The notes beneath the pieces were generated by a model. The model ran no database searches and was not told the DNA's origin. It saw nothing but the letters and a program-made list of their open reading frames with translations. The position numbers and the translations under genes are program-made. From the NCBI RefSeq assembly GCF_000314735.2, contig NZ_KB375270.1, forward strand, positions 3,540,001 through 3,604,000: a stretch of DNA of 64,000 bases. The letters run 5' to 3'. Origin of the DNA: Afipia felis ATCC 53690 (GTDB lineage: Bacteria > Pseudomonadota > Alphaproteobacteria > Rhizobiales > Xanthobacteraceae). Positions 9,786 to 18,722 of the stretch are shown here, one piece after another (position 1 is the first letter of the stretch; each line of letters begins with the position of its first letter).

Positions 9786-10537
9786 GCGCCCAAATCATCT
9801 TTCGTGATCTGACGCTGGGCTACGAGCGCCATCCTGCCGTCCACCATCTCAATGGCACGGTTGAAGAGGGAGCACTGCTGGCGGTGGTCGGGCCGAACGG
9901 AGCGGGAAAATCAACGCTGTTTCGCGGCATCGCTGGCCTCATCAAACCGTTGTCCGGTATTGTCGACCTCGCGGGGCTCGATCACCGTGACATCGCTTAC
10001 CTGCCCCAAAGCGCTGACATCGACCGCGATTTTCCGATTTCGGTATTCGACTTCGTTGGTCTCGGCCTGTGGCGGCGGAAGGGGCCGTTCGGCGGGTTCA
10101 AAACGGCTGACCGCAAGTCTATCGAGGCGGCGATCACGACCATCGGCCTGAGCGGTTTTGAGCGCAGGCCGATCGGCACGCTGTCGGGCGGGCAGATGCA
10201 GCGGATGCTGTTCGCGCGCGTCATCCTGCAGAACGCAAGGCTGATCCTGCTCGATGAGCCGTTCAACGCGATAGATGCCGGCACCGCCGCCGATCTCATG
10301 GCGCTGGTGCGCGAATGGCACAGCGAACAGCGCACCGTGCTGGCGGCGCTTCATGACTTCGGAGAGGTCCGTGCGAATTTTCCCGAAACACTGCTGCTCG
10401 CGCGCACGCCGGTGGCGTGGGGCGTGACGCGGGACGTGCTGACGGCTGAACATCTCGCCCGCGCGCGGCAGATGTGTGAGGCCTTCGACGACGCGGCGAC
10501 GCCTTGCGCGGACACTGATACACAGCAGGCCGCATGA
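9782..10537 (+). CDS. Zinc/manganese-type ABC ATPase (ZnuC-like)
   Basis: A 251-residue ABC ATPase of the metal-uptake family: Walker A GPNGAGKS (~39-46), the family segment IAYLPQSADIDRDFPISVFDFV, signature LSGGQMQRML and Walker B LILLDEPFNAID. The GTG start at 9782 overlaps the preceding stop and the end overlaps the permease start (ATGA). With the Zur box upstream, zinc is the most likely substrate. No periplasmic binding protein gene is present in this operon. Confidence 0.88.
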   Translation: MSAQIIFRDLTLGYERHPAVHHLNGTVEEGALLAVVGPNGAGKSTLFRGIAGLIKPLSGIVDLAGLDHRDIAYLPQSADIDRDFPISVFDFVGLGLWRRKGPFGGFKTADRKSIEAAITTIGLSGFERRPIGTLSGGQMQRMLFARVILQNARLILLDEPFNAIDAGTAADLMALVREWHSEQRTVLAALHDFGEVRANFPETLLLARTPVAWGVTRDVLTAEHLARARQMCEAFDDAATPCADTDTQQAA

Positions 10538-11403
10538 TGACGCTCAGTCATTTCCTCACGCCCTTCACTGACGACGTTATGCGCCGCGCGCTGGCCGCGA
10601 TCGTCGTGTTGTCATTCGGCAGTGCGCCGATCGGTGTATTTCTGATGCTGCGGCGGATGAGCCTGATGGGCGATGCGATGTCGCACGCGATCTTGCCTGG
10701 CGTGGCGGTTGCGTTTCTGCTGTCGGGTATGAACCGCATCATGATGACGATCGGCGGGCTGATCGCCGGTCTGGTCGTAGCCCTGCTTTCGGGATTGATG
10801 ACGCGCGTGACGGAGATGAAAGAGGACGCCTCGCTGGCGGTGTTCTATCTGGTCTCGCTCGCGCTCGGCGTCATCCTTGTTGCCTCGCATGGGTCGAGCC
10901 ACGAACTCGTCGAAATTCTGTTCGGCGACGTCCAGCAGATCGATGCCGGGGCGCTCTATCTCATCGCGTTCAATACGACGTTGACGCTCTGTGCGCTCGC
11001 CGTCATCTATCGCCCGCTCGTGATGGAATGCGTCGATCCGCTGTTCATGCGCGTCGCCGGGCGCGCGGGTGCGCTGGCGCATCTCGTCTTTCTGGCTTTC
11101 GTCGTGGTCAATCTTGTTAGCGCCTATAATGCGCTGGGTACGCTGCTTGCGGTCGGCATGATGATCCTGCCCGCAGGGACGGGGCGATTCTGGTCGCGCG
11201 ATATCTCTCGCATCATTCTTGCCGCCGTCATCAGCGCCATCATCTCGGGCTACCTTGGACTTGTTCTGGCCGCCGCCGCCGATGTGCCTGCGGGACCGTC
11301 AGTCGTGCTGGCCGCCGGCGCGATCTACTTTCTGTCGATGTTTGTCGGGCCTGCAGGAGGGCTCCTGCGCCGCTTCGCGCCGGGGCCGCATCTGGAGGCC
11401 TGA
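10534..11403 (+). CDS. Zinc/manganese-type ABC permease (ZnuB-like)
   Basis: A 289-residue inner-membrane protein with eight or more helices of the ABC-3 metal permease family. Characteristic segments include LRRMSLMGDAMSHAILPGVA (~36-55), HELVEILFGDVQQI and NALGTLLAVGMMILPAGTGRFW. It pairs with the ATPase encoded just upstream by a four-base overlap. A binding protein must be encoded elsewhere or be shared. Confidence 0.9.
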   Translation: MMTLSHFLTPFTDDVMRRALAAIVVLSFGSAPIGVFLMLRRMSLMGDAMSHAILPGVAVAFLLSGMNRIMMTIGGLIAGLVVALLSGLMTRVTEMKEDASLAVFYLVSLALGVILVASHGSSHELVEILFGDVQQIDAGALYLIAFNTTLTLCALAVIYRPLVMECVDPLFMRVAGRAGALAHLVFLAFVVVNLVSAYNALGTLLAVGMMILPAGTGRFWSRDISRIILAAVISAIISGYLGLVLAAAADVPAGPSVVLAAGAIYFLSMFVGPAGGLLRRFAPGPHLEA

Positions 11404-11532
11404 ATCGTACCGAAATTTGTGCCGATCCCACTTACATTGAAGGGGGCTGGCACAATATAAAGGCTCTCACCGATGCGCTGACAGGTCAGGAATTCCGGCC
11501 CTTAGGCGCATATTTGCGTGCCCGGAGTTTCC

Positions 11533-12627
11533 ATGTCTGACGCTGCTTCCAAGATTCCCGTGACCGTCCTCACCGGCTACCTCGGCGCCGGCAAGACCAC
11601 ACTGCTCAATCGCATCCTGTCGGAGAACCACGGCCAGAAATACGCCGTGATCGTCAACGAATTCGGCGAGATCGGCATCGACAATGATCTGATAGTCGGC
11701 GCCGATGAAGAAGTGTTCGAGATGAACAACGGCTGCGTGTGCTGCACGGTGCGCGGCGACCTCGTGCGCATCATCGACGGATTGATGAAGCGCAAGGGCA
11801 AGTTCGACGCCATCATTCTGGAAACGACGGGTCTCGCCGATCCTGCGCCGGTGGCGCAGACCTTCTTCGTCGATGAAGAAGTGAGTCAGAAGACCGCGCT
11901 CGACGCCGTGGTGACGGTGGCGGACGCGAAGTGGCTCAGCGAGCGTCTCAAGGATGCGCCGGAAGCTAAGAATCAAATCGCCTTTGCCGACGTCATCGTG
12001 CTCAACAAGATCGATCTGGTGAACAAGGATGAACTCGCCGAAGTCGAGGGACGCATCCGTGCGATCAATCCTTACGCCACGTTGCACAAGACCCAGCGTT
12101 GCGCGGTGAAGCTGACGGATGTACTCGGCCGCGGCGCCTTCGATCTCGATCGCATTCTGGAACTTGAGCCAGCCTTCCTCGAGGAAGACGACCATCACCA
12201 TCATCACGACCATGAACACGGCCCGGATTGTGGCTGCGGCGAGCACGGTCACGATCATGGACATCATGATCATCATCACGACCACGGGCATGACCATCAT
12301 CATGGTCATGGTATGAAGCACTATCACGACGAGGAGATGCAGTCGTTGTCGCTTCGCTCCGACAAGCCGCTCGATCCGACGAAGTTCATGCCGTGGCTGC
12401 AGGAGCTTGTTGCCGAGGATGGCGCGAAGATTCTGCGTTCCAAGGGCATTCTCGCTTTCAAGGACGACGATGATCGCTACGTGTTCCAGGGCGTGCACAT
12501 GATGCTTGAGGGCGACCATCAGCGGAAATGGAAGCCGGACGAGAAGCGCGAAAGCCGCGTCGTCTTCATCGGCCGCGAATTGCCCGAGCAGCGGATCCGC
12601 GAAGGCTTCGCCAAGACGATCGCGTGA
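11533..12627 (+). CDS. COG0523/CobW-family GTPase, His-rich (ZigA-like)
   Basis: A 364-residue putative metallochaperone GTPase. Walker A is GYLGAGKTT (~15-23), the metal-binding CxCC motif is in NGCVCCTVRGDL near residue 74, the G-specificity motif is NKIDLV, and a long His/Asp-rich tract (about 40 residues with roughly half His) sits near 218-260 before the CobW C-terminal domain. The ATG at 11533 follows CGGAG; a GTG 15 bases upstream is in frame but would overlap that site. Its place directly after a Zur-controlled transporter supports a zinc role, delivering zinc to client proteins under limitation. About 130 bases separate it from the permease; I found no second Zur box there. Confidence 0.88.
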   Translation: MSDAASKIPVTVLTGYLGAGKTTLLNRILSENHGQKYAVIVNEFGEIGIDNDLIVGADEEVFEMNNGCVCCTVRGDLVRIIDGLMKRKGKFDAIILETTGLADPAPVAQTFFVDEEVSQKTALDAVVTVADAKWLSERLKDAPEAKNQIAFADVIVLNKIDLVNKDELAEVEGRIRAINPYATLHKTQRCAVKLTDVLGRGAFDLDRILELEPAFLEEDDHHHHHDHEHGPDCGCGEHGHDHGHHDHHHDHGHDHHHGHGMKHYHDEEMQSLSLRSDKPLDPTKFMPWLQELVAEDGAKILRSKGILAFKDDDDRYVFQGVHMMLEGDHQRKWKPDEKRESRVVFIGRELPEQRIREGFAKTIA

Positions 12628-12637
12628 CGGCGGCTGC

Positions 12638-13660
12638 ATGATGTCGAGTTTCGAGCCCTTCGATGCGTCCGGCCCGGCGGTCGCGTCCGTTACCAATCGC
12701 ATTCTCAAGGTGGAGCTGAAAGCGCCTGCGAATGCGGTGCATTTCATCGGCGATCTTGCAGCGTTCGTGAACGACGAGGAGACCGTGGTTCTCGTCGATG
12801 GCCATGGCGAGGGGATGCCGCTTGGCGTGCATGGCGCGGGCATCCTGTGCTCGGTCTCTGACGGCAAGCGTCTCGTCACCGGCGGCGACGACGGCAAGGT
12901 CATGGCGGTGAATGCCAAGGGTGAGGTCGAGACGCTTGCCAAGGACGAACGCCATCGCTGGATCGACAACGTCGCCCTTCATGCCGATGGCACTGTCGCG
13001 TGGTCGGCGGGCAAGACTGCGTTCGTGAAAACCAAAAACGAAGATAAGCTATTCGATGCGCCTTCGACCGTTGGCGGTCTAGCGTTCGCGCCGAAGGGCT
13101 TGCGTCTGGCGATTGCTCATTACAATGGCGTGACGCTGTGGTTTCCAAACATGGCGGCCACTCCGGAAGTGCTGGAATGGAAAGGCTCGCACCTCGCCGT
13201 CGCCTTCAGCGCGGACAACCGCTTTCTTGTCACCGCGATGCATGAGCCGGCGCTGCATGGCTGGCGGTTGGCCGATGCCAAGCACATGCGCATGACCGGC
13301 TATCCCGGCCGCGTGCGCTCGATGTCGTGGAGCGTGGGCGGGAAATTCCTTGCCACGTCCGGCGCGGACACCGTGATCCTGTGGCCGTTCGGCAGCAAGG
13401 ACGGCCCGATGGGCAAGGAGCCGGCGATGCTGGCGCCGCTGCAGGCGAAGGTGACCGCAGTGGCCTGTCATCCCAAGCATGACATTCTCGTTGCCGGCTA
13501 TAGCGACGGCACCATCCTGATGGTGCGCCTTCGGGACGGCGCGGAGATTCTGGTTCGCAGTAACGGTGCCGGACAGGTCGCGGCACTGGCATGGAATGCC
13601 AAAGGCACGCTGCTTGCCTTCGCGACCGAAGACGGCGACGCTGGACTGATGCCACTCTAG
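12638..13660 (+). CDS. WD40-repeat protein
   Basis: A 340-residue soluble protein with repeated beta-propeller signatures such as DGKRLVTGGDDGKVMAV, GKFLATSGADTVILW and HDILVAGYSDGTILMVRL, consistent with about seven blades filling the whole chain. No signal peptide, so it is cytoplasmic. It starts 10 bases after the GTPase stop, clearly in the same operon; the same gene order (COG0523 then WD40) is, from memory, conserved in Bradyrhizobium relatives, hinting at a partner or scaffold for the GTPase. Two adjacent ATG codons (12638 and 12641) are possible starts. Confidence 0.82.
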   Translation: MMSSFEPFDASGPAVASVTNRILKVELKAPANAVHFIGDLAAFVNDEETVVLVDGHGEGMPLGVHGAGILCSVSDGKRLVTGGDDGKVMAVNAKGEVETLAKDERHRWIDNVALHADGTVAWSAGKTAFVKTKNEDKLFDAPSTVGGLAFAPKGLRLAIAHYNGVTLWFPNMAATPEVLEWKGSHLAVAFSADNRFLVTAMHEPALHGWRLADAKHMRMTGYPGRVRSMSWSVGGKFLATSGADTVILWPFGSKDGPMGKEPAMLAPLQAKVTAVACHPKHDILVAGYSDGTILMVRLRDGAEILVRSNGAGQVAALAWNAKGTLLAFATEDGDAGLMPL

Positions 13661-13677
13661 CCGGGTATGAGGCTGTC

Positions 13678-14397
13678 ATGCGCTTCATGACGACCTTTCA
13701 TCTTCTTGATTTCTTCGACACGCTTGTCAGTCTGATGACAGCCTTTGTATTCGGGGCGTTGATCGGGGCCGAGCGCCAATATCGGCTGCGCACCGCAGGC
13801 CTGCGCACCAATGTGCTGGTCGCCGTTGGCGCGGCGGCTTTCGTCGATCTGGCGATGGCCATCTCCGACGCGGATGGTGCGACGCGCGTCATTGCCTATG
13901 TCGTCTCGGGCATCGGCTTTCTCGGCGCCGGCGTCATCATGAAAGAGGGCATGAACGTGCGCGGCCTCAACACAGCTGCCACGCTGTGGAGTTCGGCCGC
14001 CGTCGGCTGCTGTGCGGGCGCCGACATGATTGCGCAGGCCGGAGCGCTCACCGTATTTGTATTGGCGGGCAACACATTATTGCGGCCGCTGGTGAACGCG
14101 ATCAACCGTACGCCGCTGGATGAAAGTTCGGCCGAGGCGATGTATCAGGTGGTTCTCACGGCCGATGCCGGTGCGCTCGGTGAATTGCGGGATGCTCTCA
14201 CCGAGGCCCTTGAGAAGGCGCATTATCCGGTTGCGGAGATCGAGGTCATCGAGCGTGCTGACGACGTGGTCGAGATTGTCGCGACGCTGGTCGCCAACAC
14301 GGTCGCGGCCAAGGAGCTCGATGCCGTCACTGGTGAACTGGAACGCCTGTCCGGTGTCCGTCACGTGACATGGGACGCCAGCACCTCCAACGATTGA
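13678..14397 (+). CDS. MgtC/SapB family membrane protein
   Basis: A 239-residue protein with an N-terminal MgtC domain of four to five helices (FGALIGAERQYRLRTAGLRTN near 22-42; GIGFLGAGVIMKEG near 80-93; GLNTAATLWSSAAVG) and a C-terminal soluble domain of ~85 residues resembling an ACT-like regulatory fold. MgtC proteins are tied to magnesium limitation and membrane-energy control rather than transport. It begins 17 bases after the WD40 gene, with GAGG before the ATG at 13678, so it is likely the last gene of the metal operon. Confidence 0.88.
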   Translation: MRFMTTFHLLDFFDTLVSLMTAFVFGALIGAERQYRLRTAGLRTNVLVAVGAAAFVDLAMAISDADGATRVIAYVVSGIGFLGAGVIMKEGMNVRGLNTAATLWSSAAVGCCAGADMIAQAGALTVFVLAGNTLLRPLVNAINRTPLDESSAEAMYQVVLTADAGALGELRDALTEALEKAHYPVAEIEVIERADDVVEIVATLVANTVAAKELDAVTGELERLSGVRHVTWDASTSND

Positions 14398-14514
14398 AGA
14401 TGCTGCACCGTTAACGGCTATTGCGGCGGATTTTCACGTCACGTATTGCATCCGTCGCTCGGGAACTTGGCTGTACATCAGGTCGTTATCCTCTCGCGTG
14501 AGAAGGAAACGGTC

Positions 14515-14841
14515 ATGAATTCGCAGAAGAGAAGCGCATTCCGGTTCGATCTTGTTCTCGCCGCCGTCATGGTGGTGCTGGGGCTGACGATCGCCGGATT
14601 GTCGTGGTCGCAATTGTCTACGCGCAAACAGGTTGCGCAGGCGACGGCGCCCAATTCGGAAACGCCATCTGTGCCTGCGGGTAAAACCGATGGCCCGGCA
14701 GAATCGAAGCCGGGAGGCACGCGTCCAACCACTCCGCCACCTGAGCCCGCCCGCCCCGATGAGCAGCAGCAGAAGGCCGGCAAAACGCCTGCACTTCCGC
14801 CCGCACCCGCCGAAAAAATGGGTGAGCCGGTGAGAAAATAG
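14515..14841 (+). CDS. Hypothetical membrane-anchored Pro-rich protein
   Basis: A 108-residue protein with one N-terminal transmembrane helix (residues ~11-33, LVLAAVMVVLGLTIAGLSW) and a Pro/Lys/Glu-rich disordered tail to the end. AGAAGGA precedes the ATG at 14515. No family recognised. The anchored low-complexity layout suggests a periplasmic or cell-envelope linker; nothing more can be said. It is followed by a strong terminator. Confidence 0.6.
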   Translation: MNSQKRSAFRFDLVLAAVMVVLGLTIAGLSWSQLSTRKQVAQATAPNSETPSVPAGKTDGPAESKPGGTRPTTPPPEPARPDEQQQKAGKTPALPPAPAEKMGEPVRK

Positions 14842-14851
14842 CAATCGAATA

Positions 14852-14886
14852 AAAAAGAGCCGGCTTAAAGCCGGCTCTTTTCCTTT
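14852..14886. terminator. Bidirectional intrinsic terminator
   Basis: An 11-bp stem AAAGAGCCGGC (14854-14864) with GCCGGCTCTTT (14870-14880), loop TTAAA, with T-rich sequence on both sides. It separates the small plus-strand gene from the convergent homospermidine synthase gene. Confidence 0.92.
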
Positions 14887-14900
14887 TGTCGGAATCGAGA

Positions 14901-16349
14901 TCAGCGAACCAGAACATTCCGGAACTGCCACGGATCGCTGGTGTCGATGTCTTCCGGGAAAAGACCCGGCCGATCCGTGAGCGGCGTCCAGTCGGTGTAG
15001 TAACCTTTCACCGGCCCGAGATATGGCATCTGGATTTCCAGCAGGCGATCGTAATCCATCTCGTCGGTCTCGACGATGCCTTCGTTCGGGTTTTCCAGTG
15101 CCCACACCATGCCCGCGACCAGCGCCGACGTGACCTGCAGGCCGGTGGCGTTCTGATACGGCGCGAGTCTTCTCGTCTCCTCGATGGAGAGCTGCGAACC
15201 GTACCAGTAGGCATTGTTGTCGTGGCCGTAGAGCAGCACGCCGAGTTCGTCGATGCCGTCGACGATCTCGTTCTCATCTAGGATGTGATGTTTCTCCTGC
15301 GCCCTGGCGGCGCGGCCGAACATCTCGTGCAGCGAGAGAACCGCGTCATCTGCTGGGTGATAGGCATAGTGGCAGGTCGGCCGATAGATTGCCTTGCCCG
15401 ATGCGTCGAACGCCGTGAAATAGTCGGAGATAGAGATCGACTCGTTGTGTGTGACGAGAAAACCGTATTGCGCGCCGCGGGTGGGGCACCAGGTGCGCAC
15501 GCGCGTATCGGCGCCGGGCTGCATCAGATAGATCGCCGCGCCGCATCCGGCTGCGTGGGTGTGTGCGTTTTCGGGCATCCACTTTTCGTGGGTACCCCAG
15601 CCGAGTTCGGACGGTTGCACGCCTTCCGACAGGAAGCCTTCTACCGACCAGGTGTTGACGAAGACGTCCGGTTCTTTCGGCTTCTTCGAGCGTTGGGTGT
15701 CGCGTTCGGCAATGTGGATGCCCTTGATGCCGGCCTGGCGCATCAGATCCGCCCATTCGGCCCGGCTCTTCGGCTTCGGAGCATTGAGCTTGAGGTCACT
15801 GGCCACATTCATCAGAGCCTGCTTGACGAAGAACGAGACCATGCCAGGGTTGGCGCCACAGCACGAGACGGCCGTCGTAGAGCCCGCGGGACGAGCCTTC
15901 TTGAAAGCCAGCGTGTTCTCGCGCAGGGCGTAGTTGGAGCGCGCTTCCGGGCCCTTCGACGCATCGAAATAGAAGCCGAGCCAAGGCTCATTGACCGTGT
16001 CGATGTAAAGCGCGCCGATCTCGTTGCAGAGTTCCATGATGTCGGCGGAGCCGGTGTCGACCGAGACATTGACGCAGAAGCCTTGTCCGCTGCCTTCTGT
16101 CAGCAGCGGGGTCAGCAGCTCACGATAATTGTCTTTGGTCAGGCCCTGTTGGATGAAGCGCACATTGTGCTTCTCGCAATGTGCCTTGCGGCCTTCATCC
16201 TTGGGATCGATCACCGTGATGCGCGACTTGTCGTAATCGAAATGCCGTTCGATCATCGGCAGCAATCCCTTGCCGATCGATCCGAAGCCGACCATGACGA
16301 TGGGACCTGTGATGCGTGCATGCACGGACGAAGCATTGGACGACATCAT
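14901..16349 (-). CDS. hss: Homospermidine synthase
   Basis: A 482-residue NAD-dependent enzyme that joins two putrescine-derived aminobutyl units to make sym-homospermidine, the main polyamine of many alphaproteobacteria. The Rossmann motif is VGFGSIGKG (~18-26). Other family hallmarks are VDTGSADIMELCNE, VSCCGANPGMV and EKWMPENAHTHAAG. The double ATG at 16349/16346 follows GGAG; an upstream in-frame start at 16391 lacks a ribosome site. The putrescine-forming ornithine decarboxylase is about 3 kb upstream on the same strand. Confidence 0.95.
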   Translation of the reverse strand: MMSSNASSVHARITGPIVMVGFGSIGKGLLPMIERHFDYDKSRITVIDPKDEGRKAHCEKHNVRFIQQGLTKDNYRELLTPLLTEGSGQGFCVNVSVDTGSADIMELCNEIGALYIDTVNEPWLGFYFDASKGPEARSNYALRENTLAFKKARPAGSTTAVSCCGANPGMVSFFVKQALMNVASDLKLNAPKPKSRAEWADLMRQAGIKGIHIAERDTQRSKKPKEPDVFVNTWSVEGFLSEGVQPSELGWGTHEKWMPENAHTHAAGCGAAIYLMQPGADTRVRTWCPTRGAQYGFLVTHNESISISDYFTAFDASGKAIYRPTCHYAYHPADDAVLSLHEMFGRAARAQEKHHILDENEIVDGIDELGVLLYGHDNNAYWYGSQLSIEETRRLAPYQNATGLQVTSALVAGMVWALENPNEGIVETDEMDYDRLLEIQMPYLGPVKGYYTDWTPLTDRPGLFPEDIDTSDPWQFRNVLVR

Positions 16350-16500
16350 GAATCTCCAGATTGTCGAGGGGGGGGATAAATGGGCCTGCAAAAGCGGCCA
16401 ATGGAGGCCTCTGAAAACGACAAAATGCCGATGAAATCAAGTCCGAAAGGGCCTTTGTGGCGCCTTGTCACGTCTCCGCGGCGCGCGCGTCACGAAAGCT

Positions 16501-17493
16501 TCATATCACGTGCTCCGGCGCGAGCGTGCAGTTGCTCTGCTCGGAGATTTCGATCTGGATTGTGGAGTGACCGATCTGGAATCGCTCGTGCAGCAGCCGA
16601 CAAGTTTCGATCAGGAAATCATCGCCGGGATGTCCGGCGGGCGTGACGAGATGCGCGGTGAGCGCGGTTTCCGTCGTGCTCATCGGCCAGATGTGCAGAT
16701 CGTGTATCGAAGACACGCCGGGGCGGCTTGCGAGCAGCGCGCGCACGGCCACAGGATCGATGGATGTCGGCACCGCGGCGAGTGACATCGCGGTGCTTTC
16801 GCGTAGCAAACCCCAAGTGCCCCAGACGATCACGCCCACGACGATGAGGCTGGTGAACGGATCGACCCATAGCCAGCCGGTCAACAGGATGAGAAGTCCG
16901 GCGACGACGACGCCTGCCGAGATCGCGGCGTCCGCGATCATGTGCAGATAGGCGCCGCGAATGTTGATGTCGCCTTTCTGTCCAGACGCGAACAGCCATG
17001 CGGTTGCACCATTGACGAGAATGCCGATGGCCGCCACGACCATGACGGTGACGCTCTTGACGGGCTCCGGTTCGAGCAGGCGCTGCACTGCTTCGAGCAG
17101 GATCGCGCCGGACGCGATCAGGAGCAGCATTGCGTTGGCGAGTGCCGCCAGAATCGATGTGTTGCGCAGCCCGTAGGTGTAGCGTGCGGTGGGCGCGCGC
17201 TTCGACAGCACGGCGGCGATCCATGCGGTGGCGAGCCCAAGTACGTCGGAAAGATTGTGTCCGGCATCAGCGAGCAGTGCAGTCGAATTCGCCAGATAAC
17301 CATAGAGTGCTTCGACTCCCACGAAGACCGTGTTGAGCGTGATGCCAATGAGGAACGCGCGGCCGAAATCGACGGGGGCATGATGATGGCCATGATGTGC
17401 ATGGCCGTCGTGCGCATGATCGTGACCGTGCGAGTGGTCCGCATGGTCGTGGTGGTGACCATGATGATGATCATGAGAATGGCTGTGGCTCAT
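16501..17493 (-). CDS. CDF cation-efflux transporter
   Basis: A 330-residue cation diffusion facilitator. The first ~40 residues are a His/Asp-rich tail (over 15 His). Six transmembrane helices follow, with the zinc-site motifs HNLSDVLG (~78-85) and HMIADAAIS, and a cytoplasmic C-terminal domain with HDLHIWPMS. The subtype resembles ZitB/CzcD- or DmeF-like exporters of zinc, cobalt or nickel; the exact metal cannot be read. A dyad of 11 bp lies just upstream in its leader. Confidence 0.9.
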   Translation of the reverse strand: MSHSHSHDHHHGHHHDHADHSHGHDHAHDGHAHHGHHHAPVDFGRAFLIGITLNTVFVGVEALYGYLANSTALLADAGHNLSDVLGLATAWIAAVLSKRAPTARYTYGLRNTSILAALANAMLLLIASGAILLEAVQRLLEPEPVKSVTVMVVAAIGILVNGATAWLFASGQKGDINIRGAYLHMIADAAISAGVVVAGLLILLTGWLWVDPFTSLIVVGVIVWGTWGLLRESTAMSLAAVPTSIDPVAVRALLASRPGVSSIHDLHIWPMSTTETALTAHLVTPAGHPGDDFLIETCRLLHERFQIGHSTIQIEISEQSNCTLAPEHVI

Positions 17494-17516
17494 TCTCTCT
17501 GTTTATCACGTCCGGC

Positions 17517-17546
17517 AGCGTGGGCGACAAACATATCGCCCACGCT
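17517..17546. repeat. 11-bp inverted repeat between CDF and Rnk-like genes
   Basis: AGCGTGGGCGA (17517-17527) and TCGCCCACGCT (17536-17546) are perfectly complementary with an 8-base loop. ATTTTAT follows on the plus strand, but both neighbouring genes run on the minus strand, where no T-run follows. It may be an operator or leader hairpin of the transporter gene. Confidence 0.6.
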
Positions 17547-17582
17547 ATTTTATAACGTCACAAAGAATGCGGATGCGCGCGG

Positions 17583-17999
17583 TTATCCGTGATGCGCGAC
17601 CTTGACGATGGTCAGCGAACGCCAGCCTCCTGCGGGAGTCTGGAATTCGATGGATTTCCCGACCGACATCCCGATCAGCGCCGCGCCGATCGGCGTCAGC
17701 ACCGAAATCTTGTTAGCTCCGACATCGGCGTCTTCCGGATAGACCAGCGTCACAGTGCGTGACTGCCCGCCGATATCGTCACGGAACGTGACCTCAGACT
17801 GCATCGCGACGATGTCGCGCATCGACTGGTCGGCAGAGCGAATCTCGGCGCGTTCAATTTCGCGCGCGAGGAACTCCGCCGTCTCGGGATATCGGTCCGC
17901 TGCAACCTCGGCGAGATGGCGCAGCCGATCAGCATCGCGCGCGCTGAGGGCGATGGTGGGGAGCCTTGTCTGCAAATCGCTGTGCATGTCGTTCACCAT
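17583..17999 (-). CDS. Rnk/GreA-type transcription factor
   Basis: A 138-residue protein with an N-terminal coiled-coil segment (~15-60) and a C-terminal GreA/GreB FKBP-like domain (TVTLVYPEDADVGANKISVLTPIGAALIG at ~88-115). The short coiled coil is typical of Rnk, the nucleoside-diphosphate-kinase regulator that binds RNA polymerase near the secondary channel, rather than of GreA, which is longer. Either ATG 17999 or 17987 may be used. The leader upstream contains three strong hairpins. Confidence 0.85.
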   Translation of the reverse strand: MVNDMHSDLQTRLPTIALSARDADRLRHLAEVAADRYPETAEFLAREIERAEIRSADQSMRDIVAMQSEVTFRDDIGGQSRTVTLVYPEDADVGANKISVLTPIGAALIGMSVGKSIEFQTPAGGWRSLTIVKVAHHG

Positions 18000-18039
18000 G
18001 GGTTGGTTGCGAGGCGCTCAAAGCCCGCAGGAGGCAACG

Positions 18040-18170
18040 GAAACATGCTCGCGACAGGTCGCGAGCATTTAAGTCTGATTTCAGGTTGATATGGGAGAGA
18101 TGTTGACGGGAACCCGGACGGCGCGGACGTGCGTCCGTCCGGGTCACTTTCCTGCTTGAAAGTGACCTGC
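18040..18170. other. Cluster of three strong hairpins upstream of the Rnk-like gene
   Basis: Three inverted repeats follow each other: ATGCTCGCGAC/GTCGCGAGCAT (18045-18055 with 18058-18068), CCCGGACGG/CCGTCCGGG (18113-18121 with 18135-18143) and GGTCACTTTC/GAAAGTGACC (18142-18151 with 18158-18167). They lie in the presumed 5' leader of the Rnk-like gene (minus strand) or could belong to an unannotated small RNA. No open frame fits. Confidence 0.5.
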
Positions 18171-18279
18171 GCGAAGCAACAGACGGTTGGGGCGCACGTT
18201 CAACATCATAATAAGCTTAAGCTAGGGTGGCCTGCCGGTAAGTCAACAGGCGGCATGCGACATCTTGGCACGTATGGCC

Positions 18280-18669
18280 TCAGGCCGTGCGGCGCCTGGC
18301 GGTGACTTCAATCTCGACCTTCATCTCCGGCTTGTAGAGGGCGGACACCGCAAGGATCGTGGCGGCAGGACGGATATCACCGAGTGTCTCGCCGCACACC
18401 TTGAATACCGCATCGAAGTCGTTCGCGTCGGTGACGTAGTAGGTTGCGCGAACGAGGTCAGCCATTTCGAAGCCGCCGTCCTTCAGCGCACTGGCGATGA
18501 CCTTGAAGCAGTTGCGCGTCTGTTCGGCCACGTCTTCGGGCAGGACCTTCGTGACTGGATCGTAGCCGGTGGTGCCGGCGACGAAACAGAAGTCGCCGTC
18601 AACCACGGCGCGGCTATAACCGGCGACCTTTTCGAAGGGAGAGCCGGACGAAATCAGACGGCGAGACAT
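18280..18669 (-). CDS. RidA family protein
   Basis: A 129-residue member of the RidA/YjgF/UK114 family, which hydrolyses reactive enamine/imine intermediates. Visible are the SGSPFEKVAGYSRAVVDG opening, VAGTTGYDP and a C-terminal VEIEVTARR. The catalytic Arg-containing segment here is DLVRATYYVTD. I chose ATG 18669 because GAGGT lies upstream; the longer frame is unsupported. It may belong to a subfamily other than the archetypal RidA. Confidence 0.88.
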   Translation of the reverse strand: MSRRLISSGSPFEKVAGYSRAVVDGDFCFVAGTTGYDPVTKVLPEDVAEQTRNCFKVIASALKDGGFEMADLVRATYYVTDANDFDAVFKVCGETLGDIRPAATILAVSALYKPEMKVEIEVTARRRTA

Positions 18670-18722
18670 GATCGACCTCATTGTTGAATGAGACAGGGCA
18701 ATGCCCCGTCCGTCGGCTTTAA

